Source of the DNA: Pseudoalteromonas piscicida
Lineage (GTDB): Bacteria; Pseudomonadota; Gammaproteobacteria; Enterobacterales; Alteromonadaceae
DNA: 64,000 nt
Reading direction: 5' to 3'
Assembly (NCBI RefSeq): GCF_000238315.3
Contig: NZ_CP011924.1
Span: 3,866,001-3,930,000 of the forward strand
Shown: positions 18,101-27,351 of the stretch, in pieces
How the letters are laid out: each line of letters begins with the position of its first letter
Numbering within the stretch: position 1 is the stretch's first letter
Translations under genes and position numbers: made by a program
The notes under the pieces: model-generated
What the model was told of the DNA's origin: nothing
Seen by the model: the letters and a program-made list of their open reading frames with translations, nothing else
Database searches by the model: none

Positions 18101-18257
18101 CACATAATAGAAATAAAATAATGATCAGACATGGCAAGCACAGTAGAACGAGTAAGCGATAAAATCGAAACTGTATTGAAGATTTCAGAATAATCCCACC
18201 TATGGAGCTGATCAGAGAGCGCGAATGATACCGAATCGAGTAGGGACAATCAAGCAA
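15144..18257 (-). CDS. Cache-PAS-GGDEF-EAL cyclic-di-GMP protein
   Basis: A protein of up to 1037 residues that makes and/or breaks cyclic-di-GMP. Order: a TM helix (RLLVLLCLPCLIIILFLL, about 33-50), a periplasmic Cache-type sensor (about 55-295), a second TM (about 300-318) and a HAMP-like linker. A PAS region (about 380-490) and a clear PAS domain (LVYNNSSECMIITDANGFI, about 500-610) follow. The GGDEF domain has an intact GGDEF (IGGDEFVFVLED), and the EAL domain has intact EALIRW and EVTEGMM. Both active sites look complete. The listed start is TTG without a good ribosome site. A non-ATG start at 18186-18194, after AGGTGGG, would place the protein beginning just before the first TM. Confidence 0.9.
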   Translation of the reverse strand: MLDCPYSIRYHSRSLISSIGGIILKSSIQFRFYRLLVLLCLPCLIIILFLLCEQRQQALTQQSQQALHYAKQVAAIQQVELADTEQVLQQLSTRIDHLTVEHGKCPPLLYHAMLLSPNLANLGIVDAQGNVLCTTHQADQREINIADRGYFKTAMRTAQFSIGEYQIDRSMQRATVNFALPIYDDQQQFLFMLVAVKGLTHWSQTLAKLPLPVGTRVMIADAKAQIIAQYPAANTELGRAVSSSWPSNLSTQATLLNTPEGNRLVYVKQSLNNSNRALQIYFSFDFESQLSSIDKRFALFLGIFFVLVCILFWQTHWQLKQQLLKPLSALKHAIAKLESGKQDPRFDATKVPSEFEHIAERFAHMAQTRLAAEDNANHRLAVVKALINALPDSYVRLDQQAQILSRYGDYTDKAQTLRELLPEHIYKRIRAELALLNDKTYVQLEFSPTSNQVVECRLCAIESHPQALLIFRDISQRKHQEEALNLAALVYNNSSECMIITDANGFILDVNLAFTRVTGYSRSEVLGKSTAMLGSGQHDRSFYELMWQQLNEHGRWQGEIVNRKKNGELYTEWLTIDSVYDSNREIYRRVAIFTDITEVKRKDALIWKQAHFDELTDLHNRVGLKKHLKKQVASGQQQTAVLLLDLDNFKDINDTLGHYYGDLLLKLVAQRLKSIAPHAFLSRIGGDEFVFVLEDDEHKTTCKALASQIQSALKQPFEIKDEQCHITASMGIATAPTDGNGAEALLKAADQAMYRAKQQGRNGYVIFDDTLRKVAESRMQMLKGIRTALHNNQFEMHYQPIVSLDDNRVAKAEALIRWRHPEQGMVSPAEFIPLAEETQLIHHIGDLAFAQSVDTLTQLQHLGYTTQISINVSPVQFAAKNCTLASWSDKLTTLAIPPEHVVLEVTEGMMMHNDSRTKQRVERLKQQGFQFALDDFGTGYSSLAYLKQLDCHFVKIDKRFVDGIATNADDLTLCETIILMAHRLGLKVIAEGVETATQHQLLKQAGCDFGQGYYYSKPLPQREFLTLMTEKSHIAVA
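15146..15169 (+). terminator. terminator after the phosphatase gene
   Basis: AAGCCACA-GCAA-TGTGGCTT followed by a T-run, 31 bases after the phosphatase stop. The hairpin also covers the stop region of the convergent GGDEF/EAL gene. Confidence 0.8.
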
Positions 18258-18388
18258 ATTTGCATAAATAATTCAGCTGCAAAAGCATCCTTAAGCAAGG
18301 GTTAACAAATGGAATTTTTAATTTCTAATTTGAAAGTATGACGTGATTATCTGGCCAAAAAAAATGGCATTTTTTCATCTCTCCACTT

Positions 18389-18416
18389 TTTTCCACAAAA
18401 TTCATGATCTTCCACA
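18389..18416 (+). promoter_or_regulatory. two DnaA-box-like sites upstream of mraZ
   Basis: TTTTCCACA (18389-18397) and TCTTCCACA (18408-18416) are in the same orientation 19 bases apart, in the AT-rich region before the dcw promoter. The first fits TTWTNCACA; the second has one mismatch. Binding is unproven. Confidence 0.3.
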
Positions 18417-18466
18417 AATCCCGCGATTTTTCTGGCTTTCAAAGGCGTTAAAGGTACCGACTGAGC

Positions 18467-18496
18467 TTGACAAAAGTGCTTGTCAAGCCCTAGACT
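18467..18496 (+). promoter_or_regulatory. dcw-cluster promoter (mraZp)
   Basis: TTGACA (18467-18472), an 18-base spacer and TAGACT (18491-18496), just upstream of the MraZ repeats. The -35 box lies inside an inverted repeat, CTTGACA/TGTCAAG (18466-18472 and 18481-18487), which may be an additional regulator site. Confidence 0.65.
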
Positions 18497-18505
18497 GTTC
18501 TTCTG

Positions 18506-18540
18506 TGGTAAAAAGTGGGTTTTAGTGGATCAAACTGGAT
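18506..18540 (+). promoter_or_regulatory. MraZ operator: four TGG boxes at 10-bp period
   Basis: TGGTA, TGGGT, TGGAT and TGGAT begin at 18506, 18516, 18526 and 18536, exactly 10 bp apart. MraZ of other bacteria binds direct TGGGN repeats with 5-base spacers, so this fits autoregulation. The array lies right after the -10 box, where a bound ring-shaped MraZ would block transcription. Confidence 0.8.
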
Positions 18541-18566
18541 CAACCAACTTAGAAATAGGATCACGC

Positions 18567-19025
18567 ATGTTTCGAGGTGCAAGTTCGCTAGCTTTGGATG
18601 ACAAAGGGCGTTTTGCGGTACCGACTAAGTACCGTCAACCGCTGCTGTCCGAAGATCAGGGAACTGTTATTTGTACTATTGCGATCAACGAACCGTGCTT
18701 GTGGCTCTACCCACTCTCCGAATGGCTAGAAATTGAGACCAAACTAAGTCGCATCTCTAATACCAATCCCAGAGTGAGACGTTGGCAGCGGATGTTGCTA
18801 GGTCATGCTACAGAATACCAACTAGACAAAAATGGCCGAATTTTACTGGCGCCTTCATTGCGATCCCATGCGCAATTAGGCAAAAAGATCATGCTAGTTG
18901 GGTTACTCAATAAATTTGAAATTTGGGACGAAGAACGCTGGTATCAGCAAATGCAGGCAGATACCGAAATTGAACACTCAGGAAACTTTGAGGAAAGCCC
19001 TGAACTGGAAAACTTTTCCTTGTAG
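18567..19025 (+). CDS. mraZ: transcriptional regulator MraZ
   Basis: A 152-residue, two-domain SpoVT-AbrB-fold protein and first gene of the dcw cluster. The start is [19 protein letters not shown], the family-typical N-terminus; the upstream in-frame extension would run through the promoter and operator and is not coding. The second AbrB half has [16 protein letters not shown]. MraZ forms rings that bind TGG repeats upstream of itself; four such repeats lie 27-61 bases before the start. It also affects RsmH levels in other species. The rsmH gene follows after 14 bases. Confidence 0.95.
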   Translation: MFRGASSLALDDKGRFAVPTKYRQPLLSEDQGTVICTIAINEPCLWLYPLSEWLEIETKLSRISNTNPRVRRWQRMLLGHATEYQLDKNGRILLAPSLRSHAQLGKKIMLVGLLNKFEIWDEERWYQQMQADTEIEHSGNFEESPELENFSL

Positions 19026-19039
19026 GGGTAAACAAATTA

Positions 19040-19972
19040 ATGAGCGAAGAGTTTAAGCATATTTCGGTATTAATGACCGAAACCCTAGATGCCCTAGCAA
19101 TTAACCCTGAAGGTATATATATCGACGGGACATTTGGTCGTGGTGGGCACTCAGGTGAAATCCTCAAAAGATTGTCGACTGGGCGTTTACAAGCCATAGA
19201 TCAAGATCCTCAAGCAATTAAGGCGGCTGAAAAGTTTGCCGATGATGCGCGTTTCTCTATAGCGCGAAGCCGCTTCTCGCAAATTAAATCTGTCGCGGAA
19301 CAAGCCGGTATCTTAGGACAGGTTGATGGCATCTTGTTGGACATTGGTGTGTCTTCCCCTCAGCTTGATGATGCAGACCGTGGCTTTAGCTTTATGAAAG
19401 ATGGGCCACTAGATATGCGTATGGATCCTGATTCAGGTCGCAGCGCTGCACAGTGGCTAGCTGAAGCAGAGCTTGAAGAAATGGTATTCGTGATCAAAAA
19501 GTATGGCGAAGAAAAGTTTGCTACTCGTATTGCTCGTAAAGTCATTGAAGTGCGCGAGCACACCGCGATTACTACGACAGCGCAATTAGCACAACTGATT
19601 GATGAAGCTGTGCCTGTCAAAGATAAACACAAGCATCCTGCAACACGTACTTTCCAAGCTATTCGTATTTATATTAACAGTGAGTTAGAAGAAATTCAGA
19701 CTGCATTGCAAGCGTCACTTGAGGTGTTAAAACCTGGTGGTCGGTTAGTGGTGATCTCGTTTCATTCTCTAGAAGATCGCATTGTAAAGCAGTTTATCAA
19801 GAAGCAGAGTAAGGGAGAGGCGATACCCAGAGGTCTGCCTTTAACGGATGAACAACTTAAACAAAATCTCACCTTAAAGGCAGTGGGTAAAGCCATTAAG
19901 CCTAGCGATGCAGAGATTGCACAAAATCCACGCTCGCGAAGCTCAGTATTAAGAGTGGCGGAGAAGCTCTAA
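19040..19972 (+). CDS. rsmH: 16S rRNA (cytosine-1402-N4)-methyltransferase
   Basis: RsmH (MraW) methylates N4 of C1402 in the decoding centre of 16S rRNA using S-adenosylmethionine. The 310-residue protein has the family start [13 protein letters not shown] and the SAM motif [12 protein letters not shown] (about 28-39). It also has [29 protein letters not shown] and [16 protein letters not shown] near the C-terminus. An AGGGG ribosome site precedes the ATG. It lies between mraZ and ftsL and its stop shares a base with the ftsL start (TAATG), so translation is coupled. Confidence 0.96.
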   Translation: MSEEFKHISVLMTETLDALAINPEGIYIDGTFGRGGHSGEILKRLSTGRLQAIDQDPQAIKAAEKFADDARFSIARSRFSQIKSVAEQAGILGQVDGILLDIGVSSPQLDDADRGFSFMKDGPLDMRMDPDSGRSAAQWLAEAELEEMVFVIKKYGEEKFATRIARKVIEVREHTAITTTAQLAQLIDEAVPVKDKHKHPATRTFQAIRIYINSELEEIQTALQASLEVLKPGGRLVVISFHSLEDRIVKQFIKKQSKGEAIPRGLPLTDEQLKQNLTLKAVGKAIKPSDAEIAQNPRSRSSVLRVAEKL

Positions 19973-20295
19973 TGAATGCAAGTAAGCAACGTCAACCGAA
20001 TCTATTTGTAGAAATAGGCTATTACATCATTGCGAATAAGTTGACTGCATTCTTGCTACTTACGATTTTGATTTCTGCACTCGCCGTAGTGCAAATTACC
20101 CATTTAACTCGCCAGCAATTGATACAGCAGGATGAGTTATTGCAACAGCGCGATGAGCTAGACCTACAATGGCGATATCTCGTTGTGGAAGAAGAGTTTT
20201 ACTCCCAGCATGCAAGGATTGAAGAGATAGCCAAGATGCAGTTAGAGATGAAACGCCCAACCAGTAAAGATGAACAGGTGATTGTGCTGCCATGA
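19972..20295 (+). CDS. ftsL: cell division protein FtsL
   Basis: A 107-residue bitopic protein: a short cytoplasmic N-terminus, one TM helix (about residues 24-43, TAFLLLTILISALAVVQI) and a periplasmic coiled coil with a Leu/Gln-rich heptad pattern (RQQLIQQDELLQQRDELDLQ). FtsL forms the FtsQLB complex that activates septal peptidoglycan synthesis by FtsWI. Sequence conservation is low in this family. The call rests on topology, length and its exact position between rsmH and ftsI, whose start overlaps its stop by four bases. Confidence 0.93.
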   Translation: MNASKQRQPNLFVEIGYYIIANKLTAFLLLTILISALAVVQITHLTRQQLIQQDELLQQRDELDLQWRYLVVEEEFYSQHARIEEIAKMQLEMKRPTSKDEQVIVLP

Positions 20296-22106
20296 ATAAA
20301 CAAAAGCAAAAAACTCATTCTATTATCACCTGGCGCTTTGCTCTAGTTTGCGGCGTGATGCTCACCGTTTTTATGACGCTGGTTGCACGCGCTGCATTTT
20401 TGCAAGTAATTGAGCCTGATAAGGCCATTGAAGAAAATGATAAGCGCACCGTACGGGTTGAGAAACTCAATGTCCAACGAGGCATGATCTTCGACCGTAA
20501 TGGCAAAGAGCTGGCAGTGAGTGTGCCGGTTGTGAGCGTTTATGCAGATCCCCTTGCCATTGATAAGGCACTTGCCAAAAAAGTGTTACGCAAAGCCCGT
20601 AAAGAAGGTGAAGATTATAAAGCGTTAGAGCAAAACGATGCTGAACTGAAAATACGGAAACAAGCTTGGTACGATGATGAGCTCAGGTGGAAAGAACTTG
20701 CAGATGTGCTCAGACTTAAACCAGAAAATGTCGATGAACGGCTTAGGGGAGACCCAAGCCGTCGTTTTGTCTATTTGAAGCGCCAAGTGACGGCGGTTGT
20801 TGCCAACTATATTCGTCAAATGCGCCTGCCGGGCGTGCACTTGCTTGACGAGTCCAAACGTTTTTACCCAAGCGGCGAAGTAACCGCGCACATGATTGGT
20901 GTTACCGATATTGATGGCAAAGGTATTGAAGGCGTCGAGCGTATGTTCGACTCTGCATTAACCGGTACGGCTGGTAAACGCACCATTCGAAAAGATGCGC
21001 AAGGTCGTGAAGTACAAGTACTTTCAGAAGAACAGCGTGTCGAGCCAGAAGATGTTTACCTGAGTATTGATTTACGGATCCAAGCCATTGCCTACCGCGC
21101 GTTAAAGTCGGCGGTACTGAGCTATAAAGCTACCTCTGGTTCGGCGATAGTTGTTGATGTACACACTGGCGAGATTTTAGCTTTGGTGAATAGCCCAAGC
21201 TTTAATCCTAACGACCTAAGTACTGCTGCACCTTATAAACGTCGTAATCGTGCTATGACTGACCTATTTGAACCCGGTTCAACCTTAAAGCCTTTAGCGG
21301 TATTGGCTGGTTTAAATTATGGTGCAGTTAAGGCAACAGACACGATAGATACTTATCCGGGCTGGATGAACTTAAGCGGTGGCTTGGTGAAAGACACTCG
21401 CAACAATGGTGAGCTGAGCTTAAGAGAGATCCTTAAAATCTCCAGTAACATGGGGGTTGCGAAGATCTCGCAAATGTTACCAAAGGAATACTTTATCAAT
21501 TTATACCAAGAAGTGGGCTTTGGTGAGCCAACGGGCTCAAACATGATTGGTGAAAGCGCAGGTTTATTTTATCCAAACCGCCGTTGGTCTAACTTTGAAA
21601 TCGCAACACTCTCTTATGGTTATGCGGTATCAGTAAGTACCGCACAAATGGCGAGACTTTACGCCATGTTTGGAGCCGGTGGTATCTTGCGACCACTCAC
21701 AATTGTGAAGCAAGATGAAATTCCTGAAGGTAAGCGTATTTTTAGCGAGCAAGATACACATGCCGTGGTAGAGATGATGGAGTCAGTATTTGAACGTGGT
21801 GGTACAGCCCACAACGTAAAAGTTGATGGATACCGTGCCGCTGGTAAAACAGGTACTTCAGAAAAAGCCGTGGCGGGTGGTTATGGTGATGAGTACGTTG
21901 GTTACTTTGCGGGCGTTGCACCGGTAAGTGACCCAAGGCTTGCGGTTGTGGTGATGGTTAATGAACCGGCGGGAGATGTTTACTATGGCGGTCAAACCGC
22001 AGGGCCTGCTTTTGCTGAAATCATGTCTAATGCACTGAGAATTTTAAATGTAGCGCCTGATAAAGAGCGCGTAGCTTATATTTCGGGAGCAGATAACGAT
22101 GCGTGA
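20292..22106 (+). CDS. ftsI: septal penicillin-binding protein 3 (FtsI)
   Basis: The transpeptidase that crosslinks septal peptidoglycan, in complex with FtsW. The 604-residue class B PBP has a short cytoplasmic N-terminus and one TM (about 14-35). The PBP dimerisation domain starts at RGMIFDRNGKELAVSVPV. The transpeptidase domain has EPGSTLKPL (SxxK, nucleophile Ser), SSNMG (SxN) and KTGTSEK (KTG). The length is close to the E. coli enzyme (588). It overlaps ftsL by four bases and murE by eight. Confidence 0.96.
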   Translation: MNKQKQKTHSIITWRFALVCGVMLTVFMTLVARAAFLQVIEPDKAIEENDKRTVRVEKLNVQRGMIFDRNGKELAVSVPVVSVYADPLAIDKALAKKVLRKARKEGEDYKALEQNDAELKIRKQAWYDDELRWKELADVLRLKPENVDERLRGDPSRRFVYLKRQVTAVVANYIRQMRLPGVHLLDESKRFYPSGEVTAHMIGVTDIDGKGIEGVERMFDSALTGTAGKRTIRKDAQGREVQVLSEEQRVEPEDVYLSIDLRIQAIAYRALKSAVLSYKATSGSAIVVDVHTGEILALVNSPSFNPNDLSTAAPYKRRNRAMTDLFEPGSTLKPLAVLAGLNYGAVKATDTIDTYPGWMNLSGGLVKDTRNNGELSLREILKISSNMGVAKISQMLPKEYFINLYQEVGFGEPTGSNMIGESAGLFYPNRRWSNFEIATLSYGYAVSVSTAQMARLYAMFGAGGILRPLTIVKQDEIPEGKRIFSEQDTHAVVEMMESVFERGGTAHNVKVDGYRAAGKTGTSEKAVAGGYGDEYVGYFAGVAPVSDPRLAVVVMVNEPAGDVYYGGQTAGPAFAEIMSNALRILNVAPDKERVAYISGADNDA

Positions 22107-23562
22107 TCTGGCTCTGGTACTCAGTGATTATGGTGTCAATATTGCCGCTGTTGAGGTTGAGCATCTACGCATAGACAGTCGAGCGATTGAGCCGGGTGAT
22201 TGTTTTGTTGCACTGCAAGGTCATGCCCAAGATGGTGCTAAATATGCCGCTAGTGCCGTTGCGCAAGGCGCTAAATGTGTGCTTGCAGAAACGGGAAGCG
22301 AGCTTAATATTGCCTCAGAGCAAGCGATTTTTATCGATAATCTTGCCGATAAGTTGGCGGCAATTGCAGCGCAGTTTTATGCATACCCGAGTAAAAAGCT
22401 CAAACTCACAGGCGTTACTGGCACCAACGGTAAATCTACCACGACAGCGATGATTGCCAATTTAGCTAGCCTAACCGGTAGTGCTGGTGCTGTGATAGGT
22501 ACGCTTGGTTATGGTCAACCAGACAGCCTTATTCCGCTGGCAAACACCACGCCGTCAAACGTAGATTTACAACGTATTTTGGCGTTTTTACAGCAACAAT
22601 ATGATCAAGTCGCGATGGAAGTCTCTTCCCATGGTTTGGTGCAAGGTCGAGTTGATGAGTGCGACTTTGATGTGGCTGTTTTCACCAATTTGACGCGCGA
22701 TCACTTAGATTATCACGGTGATATGCAAAGCTATGCAGAAGCCAAGAAACTACTATTTACTCGCTGTGCGCCAACTCACAAAGTCATCAATATTGACGAT
22801 GAAGTGGGGGCTAGTTGGGCTGCTGAATTCAATGACGACACCGTGGTTGTTTACGGTCGCTGGAGTGAAGCGCATAGCTACCAACAATACGTATTCTTTG
22901 ATGCCGTGTCGGCACACCCAAACGGTTTAACAGCGACATTAAAAACCAGCTGGGGTGAATGTGAAGTCAATGTGCCACTGTATGGTGAGTTTAATCTTTA
23001 TAATTTAGCTGCTGCGATTGCGACTTTACTATTGCAAGGTGCAAGTCTTGATGCATTAAGCGAAGCTTGCAGCCAGCTCGCGCCAGTTGCAGGCCGCATG
23101 CAGCCATTTAGTGCCCCTGAAAAGCCTACCTGTATTGTTGATTATGCCCATACCCCAGACGCTTTGGCACTTGCACTACAAGCCTTGCGAGCACATGTAC
23201 CGGGTAATCTTATCTGTGTGTTTGGTTGCGGTGGTGATAGAGATAAAGGTAAGCGTCCTGAAATGGCGCGAGCTGCGGAGAAATATGCAGATAAACTGGT
23301 GATCACCAGCGATAATCCACGAAGTGAAGATCCTAATTTAATCATTGATGACGTTAAGGCAGGACTCATCCACCCTGAGTATGCTGTCTGCCAGCCTGAT
23401 AGAGGGCTAGCCATTCAACACGCGATAGACCTAGCTGATGAAAACAGTGTGGTGCTAATAGCGGGGAAAGGGCACGAGGATTATCAAATTATAGGTACTG
23501 AGCGCATTGATTTTTGTGATAGGCAATGCGTTGCAGCGATTTTACGAGGGGAAAAGGCATGA
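22099..23562 (+). CDS. murE: UDP-MurNAc-tripeptide synthetase MurE
   Basis: A cytoplasmic ATP-dependent ligase that adds the third residue of the peptidoglycan stem peptide. The 487-residue protein has the Mur N-terminal fold (LRIDSRAIEPGDCFVAL) and the ATP loop TGVTGTNGKSTTTAMI. It also has the motif ANTTPSNVDLQ and, near the C-terminus, SDNPRSEDP. DNPR marks MurE enzymes that use meso-diaminopimelate rather than lysine. GGGAG precedes the ATG by about 11 bases. It overlaps ftsI by eight bases, and its stop overlaps the likely murF start (ATGA). Confidence 0.96.
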   Translation: MRDLALVLSDYGVNIAAVEVEHLRIDSRAIEPGDCFVALQGHAQDGAKYAASAVAQGAKCVLAETGSELNIASEQAIFIDNLADKLAAIAAQFYAYPSKKLKLTGVTGTNGKSTTTAMIANLASLTGSAGAVIGTLGYGQPDSLIPLANTTPSNVDLQRILAFLQQQYDQVAMEVSSHGLVQGRVDECDFDVAVFTNLTRDHLDYHGDMQSYAEAKKLLFTRCAPTHKVINIDDEVGASWAAEFNDDTVVVYGRWSEAHSYQQYVFFDAVSAHPNGLTATLKTSWGECEVNVPLYGEFNLYNLAAAIATLLLQGASLDALSEACSQLAPVAGRMQPFSAPEKPTCIVDYAHTPDALALALQALRAHVPGNLICVFGCGGDRDKGKRPEMARAAEKYADKLVITSDNPRSEDPNLIIDDVKAGLIHPEYAVCQPDRGLAIQHAIDLADENSVVLIAGKGHEDYQIIGTERIDFCDRQCVAAILRGEKA

Positions 23563-24953
23563 TCAAGATGGATTTTTCTTGGCTTGCAGCAGTCTTAAAA
23601 ACCCCTTACGACGGGGAGAATTTGGCAGTCGCCAATATTAATACTGATACCAGAACAATACAGTCTGGTGAGGTGTTCTTAGCACTTAAAGGGCCTAACT
23701 TTGACGGCCACCGCTTTTTGGATGTGGCCAAAGCGCAAGGTGCTATTGCAGCTATTGTTTCTGAGCACGATGAAGATATCGATTTACCACAGTTTGTTGT
23801 TGCAGATACGCGCATTGCTTTAGGCCAAATTGGTCGAGCAGTAATTGAAACCGTTGCCCCTAAAACCATTGCAATTACTGGCAGTGTCGGTAAAACCACA
23901 GTGAAAGAAATGTGTGCAGCGATTTTGGCGCAAAAAGGCAAAGTCCTTGTTACTAAAGGTAATTTTAATAACGACATCGGGGTACCGTTGACGCTATTGC
24001 GCTTAAGTGAAGATGATGAATACGCGGTGATAGAGCTCGGCGCTAACCACTTGGGTGAAATTGCTTATACCACAGAATTAGTGAGCCCAGACGTGGCGAC
24101 AGTGTGTAATGTCGCACCAGCCCACATCGAAGGGTTTGGTTCAATTGATGGCGTAGGAAAAGCGAAAGGTGAGATTTTCTCGGGCCTAAAAGCTGACGGT
24201 GTCGCAGTCATCAATGCGGATAGTGATTATGCTCAGATGTGGCAGGAAAGCTTAGCTGTTTCTAAAGTGAAACGTTATAGCTTAAATGCTCAGCTTGATA
24301 TATGGGTGGAAGCAATTGAGTTGGATGAGCTAGCTCGCCCTACCTTCACGCTATGCCAGGGTGAAGAGCGTACCACCATTAGTTTACCGCTTAGTGGCCA
24401 GCACAACGTTGGCAATGCGCTGATTGCGGCAGCATTGACAACTGAACTGGGCGCAAGCTTAAGTGAGGTGGCAACGGGTCTTGAACAAATGGCTGAAGTA
24501 AAGGGCCGTGTCAACATGATCCAAGTCTCGGATACGCTGCGTGTCGTCGATGACACCTACAATGCAAACGTGAAGTCTGTCAACGCGGCGATTGATTTAT
24601 TGGCGTCTATGTCTGGCTATAAAGTATTGGCGTTGGGTGATATGGCAGAGCTGGGTGAAGATGCCCGCGAATATCACCGTGAAGTCGGCGAGTATGCTAA
24701 GCAGCAAGGCATTGATGAATTGTTTTCATTGGGGGTGCTGAGTAGTAGCGCTAGCAATGTATTTGAAAAGCCAAATCGTCATTTCTCGACTCGCGAGAAT
24801 TTAATGAAGGCGTTACGGGTTGTATTGGCCGAGCAATCAGGGCAATGCACCGTTATTGTTAAAGGATCACGTAGTGCGCGGATGGAACTGCTCGTTGAAG
24901 AATTAGTAAACGCTGGCCAGTCGGATAGCGAGACAGGAGAAGTATCATGTTAG
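23559..24953 (+). CDS. murF: UDP-MurNAc-pentapeptide synthetase MurF
   Basis: Adds D-Ala-D-Ala to UDP-MurNAc-tripeptide, finishing the cytoplasmic precursor. From the chosen ATG ([13 protein letters not shown]), which overlaps the murE stop and follows GAGGGG, it is 464 residues. A longer frame reaches back into murE but has no ribosome site. Visible features are [21 protein letters not shown], the ATP loop [37 protein letters not shown] and the ligase C-domain [10 protein letters not shown]. MraY follows with a seven-base overlap. Confidence 0.95.
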   Translation: MIKMDFSWLAAVLKTPYDGENLAVANINTDTRTIQSGEVFLALKGPNFDGHRFLDVAKAQGAIAAIVSEHDEDIDLPQFVVADTRIALGQIGRAVIETVAPKTIAITGSVGKTTVKEMCAAILAQKGKVLVTKGNFNNDIGVPLTLLRLSEDDEYAVIELGANHLGEIAYTTELVSPDVATVCNVAPAHIEGFGSIDGVGKAKGEIFSGLKADGVAVINADSDYAQMWQESLAVSKVKRYSLNAQLDIWVEAIELDELARPTFTLCQGEERTTISLPLSGQHNVGNALIAAALTTELGASLSEVATGLEQMAEVKGRVNMIQVSDTLRVVDDTYNANVKSVNAAIDLLASMSGYKVLALGDMAELGEDAREYHREVGEYAKQQGIDELFSLGVLSSSASNVFEKPNRHFSTRENLMKALRVVLAEQSGQCTVIVKGSRSARMELLVEELVNAGQSDSETGEVSC

Positions 24954-26029
24954 TTTGGCTAGCCGAGTATCTTACCCAATATTATTCTGGGTTTAACGTA
25001 TTTTCTTACCTTACCCTGAGGGCGATTTTAGGCATTTTAACGGCCTTAATGATTTCGTTGTATTTTGGCCCTAAACTCATCGCTGCATTACAGCGTATGC
25101 AGATTGGTCAGACCGTACGTGATGATGGCCCGGAGTCGCATTTATCCAAGTCGGGTACGCCAACCATGGGTGGGCTGTTAATTCTGGCTGCGATCTTTAC
25201 CAGTACGCTACTGTGGGGCGACCTTAGCAACAAATATGTATGGGTGACGTTATTTGTCATTGGCAGCTTAGGTATTGTTGGGTTCGTGGACGATTACCGT
25301 AAAGTGATCAGAAAAGACAGTAAAGGCCTAATTGCACGTTGGAAGTACTTCTGGCAGTCGGTTATTGCGATATCTACGGCGGCATTTTTGTACTTTACGT
25401 CCACCAGCGCTGCGGAAACCACGCTAGTCGTGCCATTTTTGAAAGATGTGTTACCACAACTTGGTTTGTTCTATTTGGTCATGAGCTACTTTGTGATTGT
25501 GGGTACGTCAAACGCAGTTAATCTAACTGATGGCTTGGATGGTCTTGCCATTGTTCCGACCATTTTGGTTGCCTCAGCACTCGCTATTATTGCTTACGTT
25601 ACCGGTAATGCGAATTTCTCAAGCTACCTTCATATTCCTCATTTACCACTCACAAGTGAATTGGTTGTGGTATGTACGGCGATTGTTGGCGCAGGTCTTG
25701 GTTTCTTATGGTTTAACACTTATCCGGCACAAGTTTTTATGGGCGATGTGGGTTCATTGGCGCTGGGTGGTGCACTCGGGATCATCGCTATTTTAGTACG
25801 CCAAGAGTTAGTGCTGATCATTATGGGTGGTGTATTTGTGATGGAGGCATTATCCGTCATTTTACAGGTAGGGTCTTACAAACTCAGAGGTCAGCGGATC
25901 TTTAGAATGGCCCCTATTCACCATCATTACGAATTAAAAGGATGGCCAGAGCCGCGCGTGATAGTCCGTTTTTGGATTATCTCGATTATCTTGGTTTTGG
26001 CCGGCCTTGCGACGTTGAAGATTAGATAA
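24947..26029 (+). CDS. mraY: phospho-MurNAc-pentapeptide translocase MraY
   Basis: A 360-residue integral membrane enzyme with about ten TM helices. It transfers phospho-MurNAc-pentapeptide to undecaprenyl phosphate to make lipid I. Hallmarks are [22 protein letters not shown] with the Mg-binding Asp pair, [26 protein letters not shown] and the HIHHHY-type loop [17 protein letters not shown]. The ATG is preceded by GGAGAAGT. The stop and the murD start share a base (TAATG). A second, WecA-like member of the superfamily occurs at 52521. Confidence 0.96.
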   Translation: MLVWLAEYLTQYYSGFNVFSYLTLRAILGILTALMISLYFGPKLIAALQRMQIGQTVRDDGPESHLSKSGTPTMGGLLILAAIFTSTLLWGDLSNKYVWVTLFVIGSLGIVGFVDDYRKVIRKDSKGLIARWKYFWQSVIAISTAAFLYFTSTSAAETTLVVPFLKDVLPQLGLFYLVMSYFVIVGTSNAVNLTDGLDGLAIVPTILVASALAIIAYVTGNANFSSYLHIPHLPLTSELVVVCTAIVGAGLGFLWFNTYPAQVFMGDVGSLALGGALGIIAILVRQELVLIIMGGVFVMEALSVILQVGSYKLRGQRIFRMAPIHHHYELKGWPEPRVIVRFWIISIILVLAGLATLKIR

Positions 26030-27351
26030 TGACGTATATTGAGCAATTACAGAAAAAGCATGTCACGGTACTGGGACTTGGAGTCACAGGACAGGGGATT
26101 GTGCGTTTTCTGCTGTCGCACGGTATTAATCCAAAAGTGGTTGATAGTCGTCCTGTGCCTCCGGGCTCGGACTGGCTAAGTCACAACGCACCTGAATGTG
26201 AAGCGGTATTTGGCAATCTTGCTGATGCCGCTTTGGCGCAAACGGATCTGATTATCATTAGCCCAGGGATCCCGTTATTTGAACAGAGCGTTGCCGCAGC
26301 CATTGCTGAAGGCGTTGAAGTCATCGGCGATATCGAGCTATTTGCACGCCTCAATACCCGTCCAGTGATTGCCGTTACAGGCTCTAACGGTAAGTCCACC
26401 GTTGTTACGCTCGCGACAGAAGTATTGAAAGCCGCTGGCTTAAAAGTTGGGCTTGGCGGCAATATTGGCACCTCTGTGCTGTCGTTGTTAGAGCAGCCGC
26501 ATGATGTTTATGTGCTAGAGCTGTCTAGTTTTCAGCTTGAAACCACTCATAGCTTGGCGTGTTTGTCGGCAATGATCCTCAATATTACTGAAGATCACAT
26601 GGATCGCTATCCTGATTTTCAAGCTTATATTGAAGCGAAGCAGCGTATTTACCAGCATGTTGAGCATATTGTCTTTAATGCTGAAGATCATTATACCTTT
26701 GCGCAGCATGGGCAAGGCAGCAGTGTATCCCTCACTGAGGGGGATTTTCACTTAATGACCATTGACGGTGAGCCGCATTTCGCACACAAACAAACACCAC
26801 TGTTACCAGTTAAAACGTTGGCAATGGTAGGGCGACATAATCAATTTAACGCCTTGGCGGTATTGGCGTTATTAGCGCCGATGCAATTGCCTAAGCAGGC
26901 ATTTGCCAGCGCGTTTGCGAGTTTCACGGGGTTACCTCATCGTTGTCAGTTAGTTGCCGATGTTGCAGGGGTTCGTTACTTCAACGATTCAAAGGCAACG
27001 AATGTTGGTTCGACGGTTGCCGCTATTGATTCTTTAGCTTCAGGTCGCAAAAATATTATTTTGATCGTGGGTGGTGATGCGAAAGGGGCAGACCTTTCAC
27101 CACTCAAGACGCCACTCACTACGCATTGCAAAGCGCTATTTTGTTTCGGGCAAGACGGTGCACAGTTTATGCCACTGCTGCGCAATAGCCATCAGGTCAA
27201 CAATCTGGAAGAAGCAGTGTTGGCGGCAAAAACGATAGCGACTAATGGCGATATTGTGCTATTAGCACCAGCCTGTGCCAGCATAGATATGTATCCAAAC
27301 TATATGGCGCGAGGGGATGAGTTCGTCCGTTTAGTGGGGGAACATGCTTGA
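26029..27351 (+). CDS. murD: UDP-MurNAc-L-alanine:D-glutamate ligase MurD
   Basis: Adds D-Glu to UDP-MurNAc-L-Ala in the cytoplasm. The 440-residue protein has VLGLGVTGQGIVRFL at the N-terminus (UDP-binding Rossmann), IIISPGIPL, the ATP loop AVTGSNGKSTVVTL and ELSSFQLETT. It also has NITEDHMDRY, GLPHRCQ and NDSKATNVGSTVAAI. The length equals that of well-studied MurD enzymes. It lies between mraY and ftsW with one-base and four-base overlaps. Confidence 0.96.
   Translation: MTYIEQLQKKHVTVLGLGVTGQGIVRFLLSHGINPKVVDSRPVPPGSDWLSHNAPECEAVFGNLADAALAQTDLIIISPGIPLFEQSVAAAIAEGVEVIGDIELFARLNTRPVIAVTGSNGKSTVVTLATEVLKAAGLKVGLGGNIGTSVLSLLEQPHDVYVLELSSFQLETTHSLACLSAMILNITEDHMDRYPDFQAYIEAKQRIYQHVEHIVFNAEDHYTFAQHGQGSSVSLTEGDFHLMTIDGEPHFAHKQTPLLPVKTLAMVGRHNQFNALAVLALLAPMQLPKQAFASAFASFTGLPHRCQLVADVAGVRYFNDSKATNVGSTVAAIDSLASGRKNIILIVGGDAKGADLSPLKTPLTTHCKALFCFGQDGAQFMPLLRNSHQVNNLEEAVLAAKTIATNGDIVLLAPACASIDMYPNYMARGDEFVRLVGEHA

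Noticed and set aside
18480..18566. N-terminal extension of MraZ
   Set aside because: It would translate through the -10 box and the TGG operator. The family start MFRGASS at 18567 is clear.
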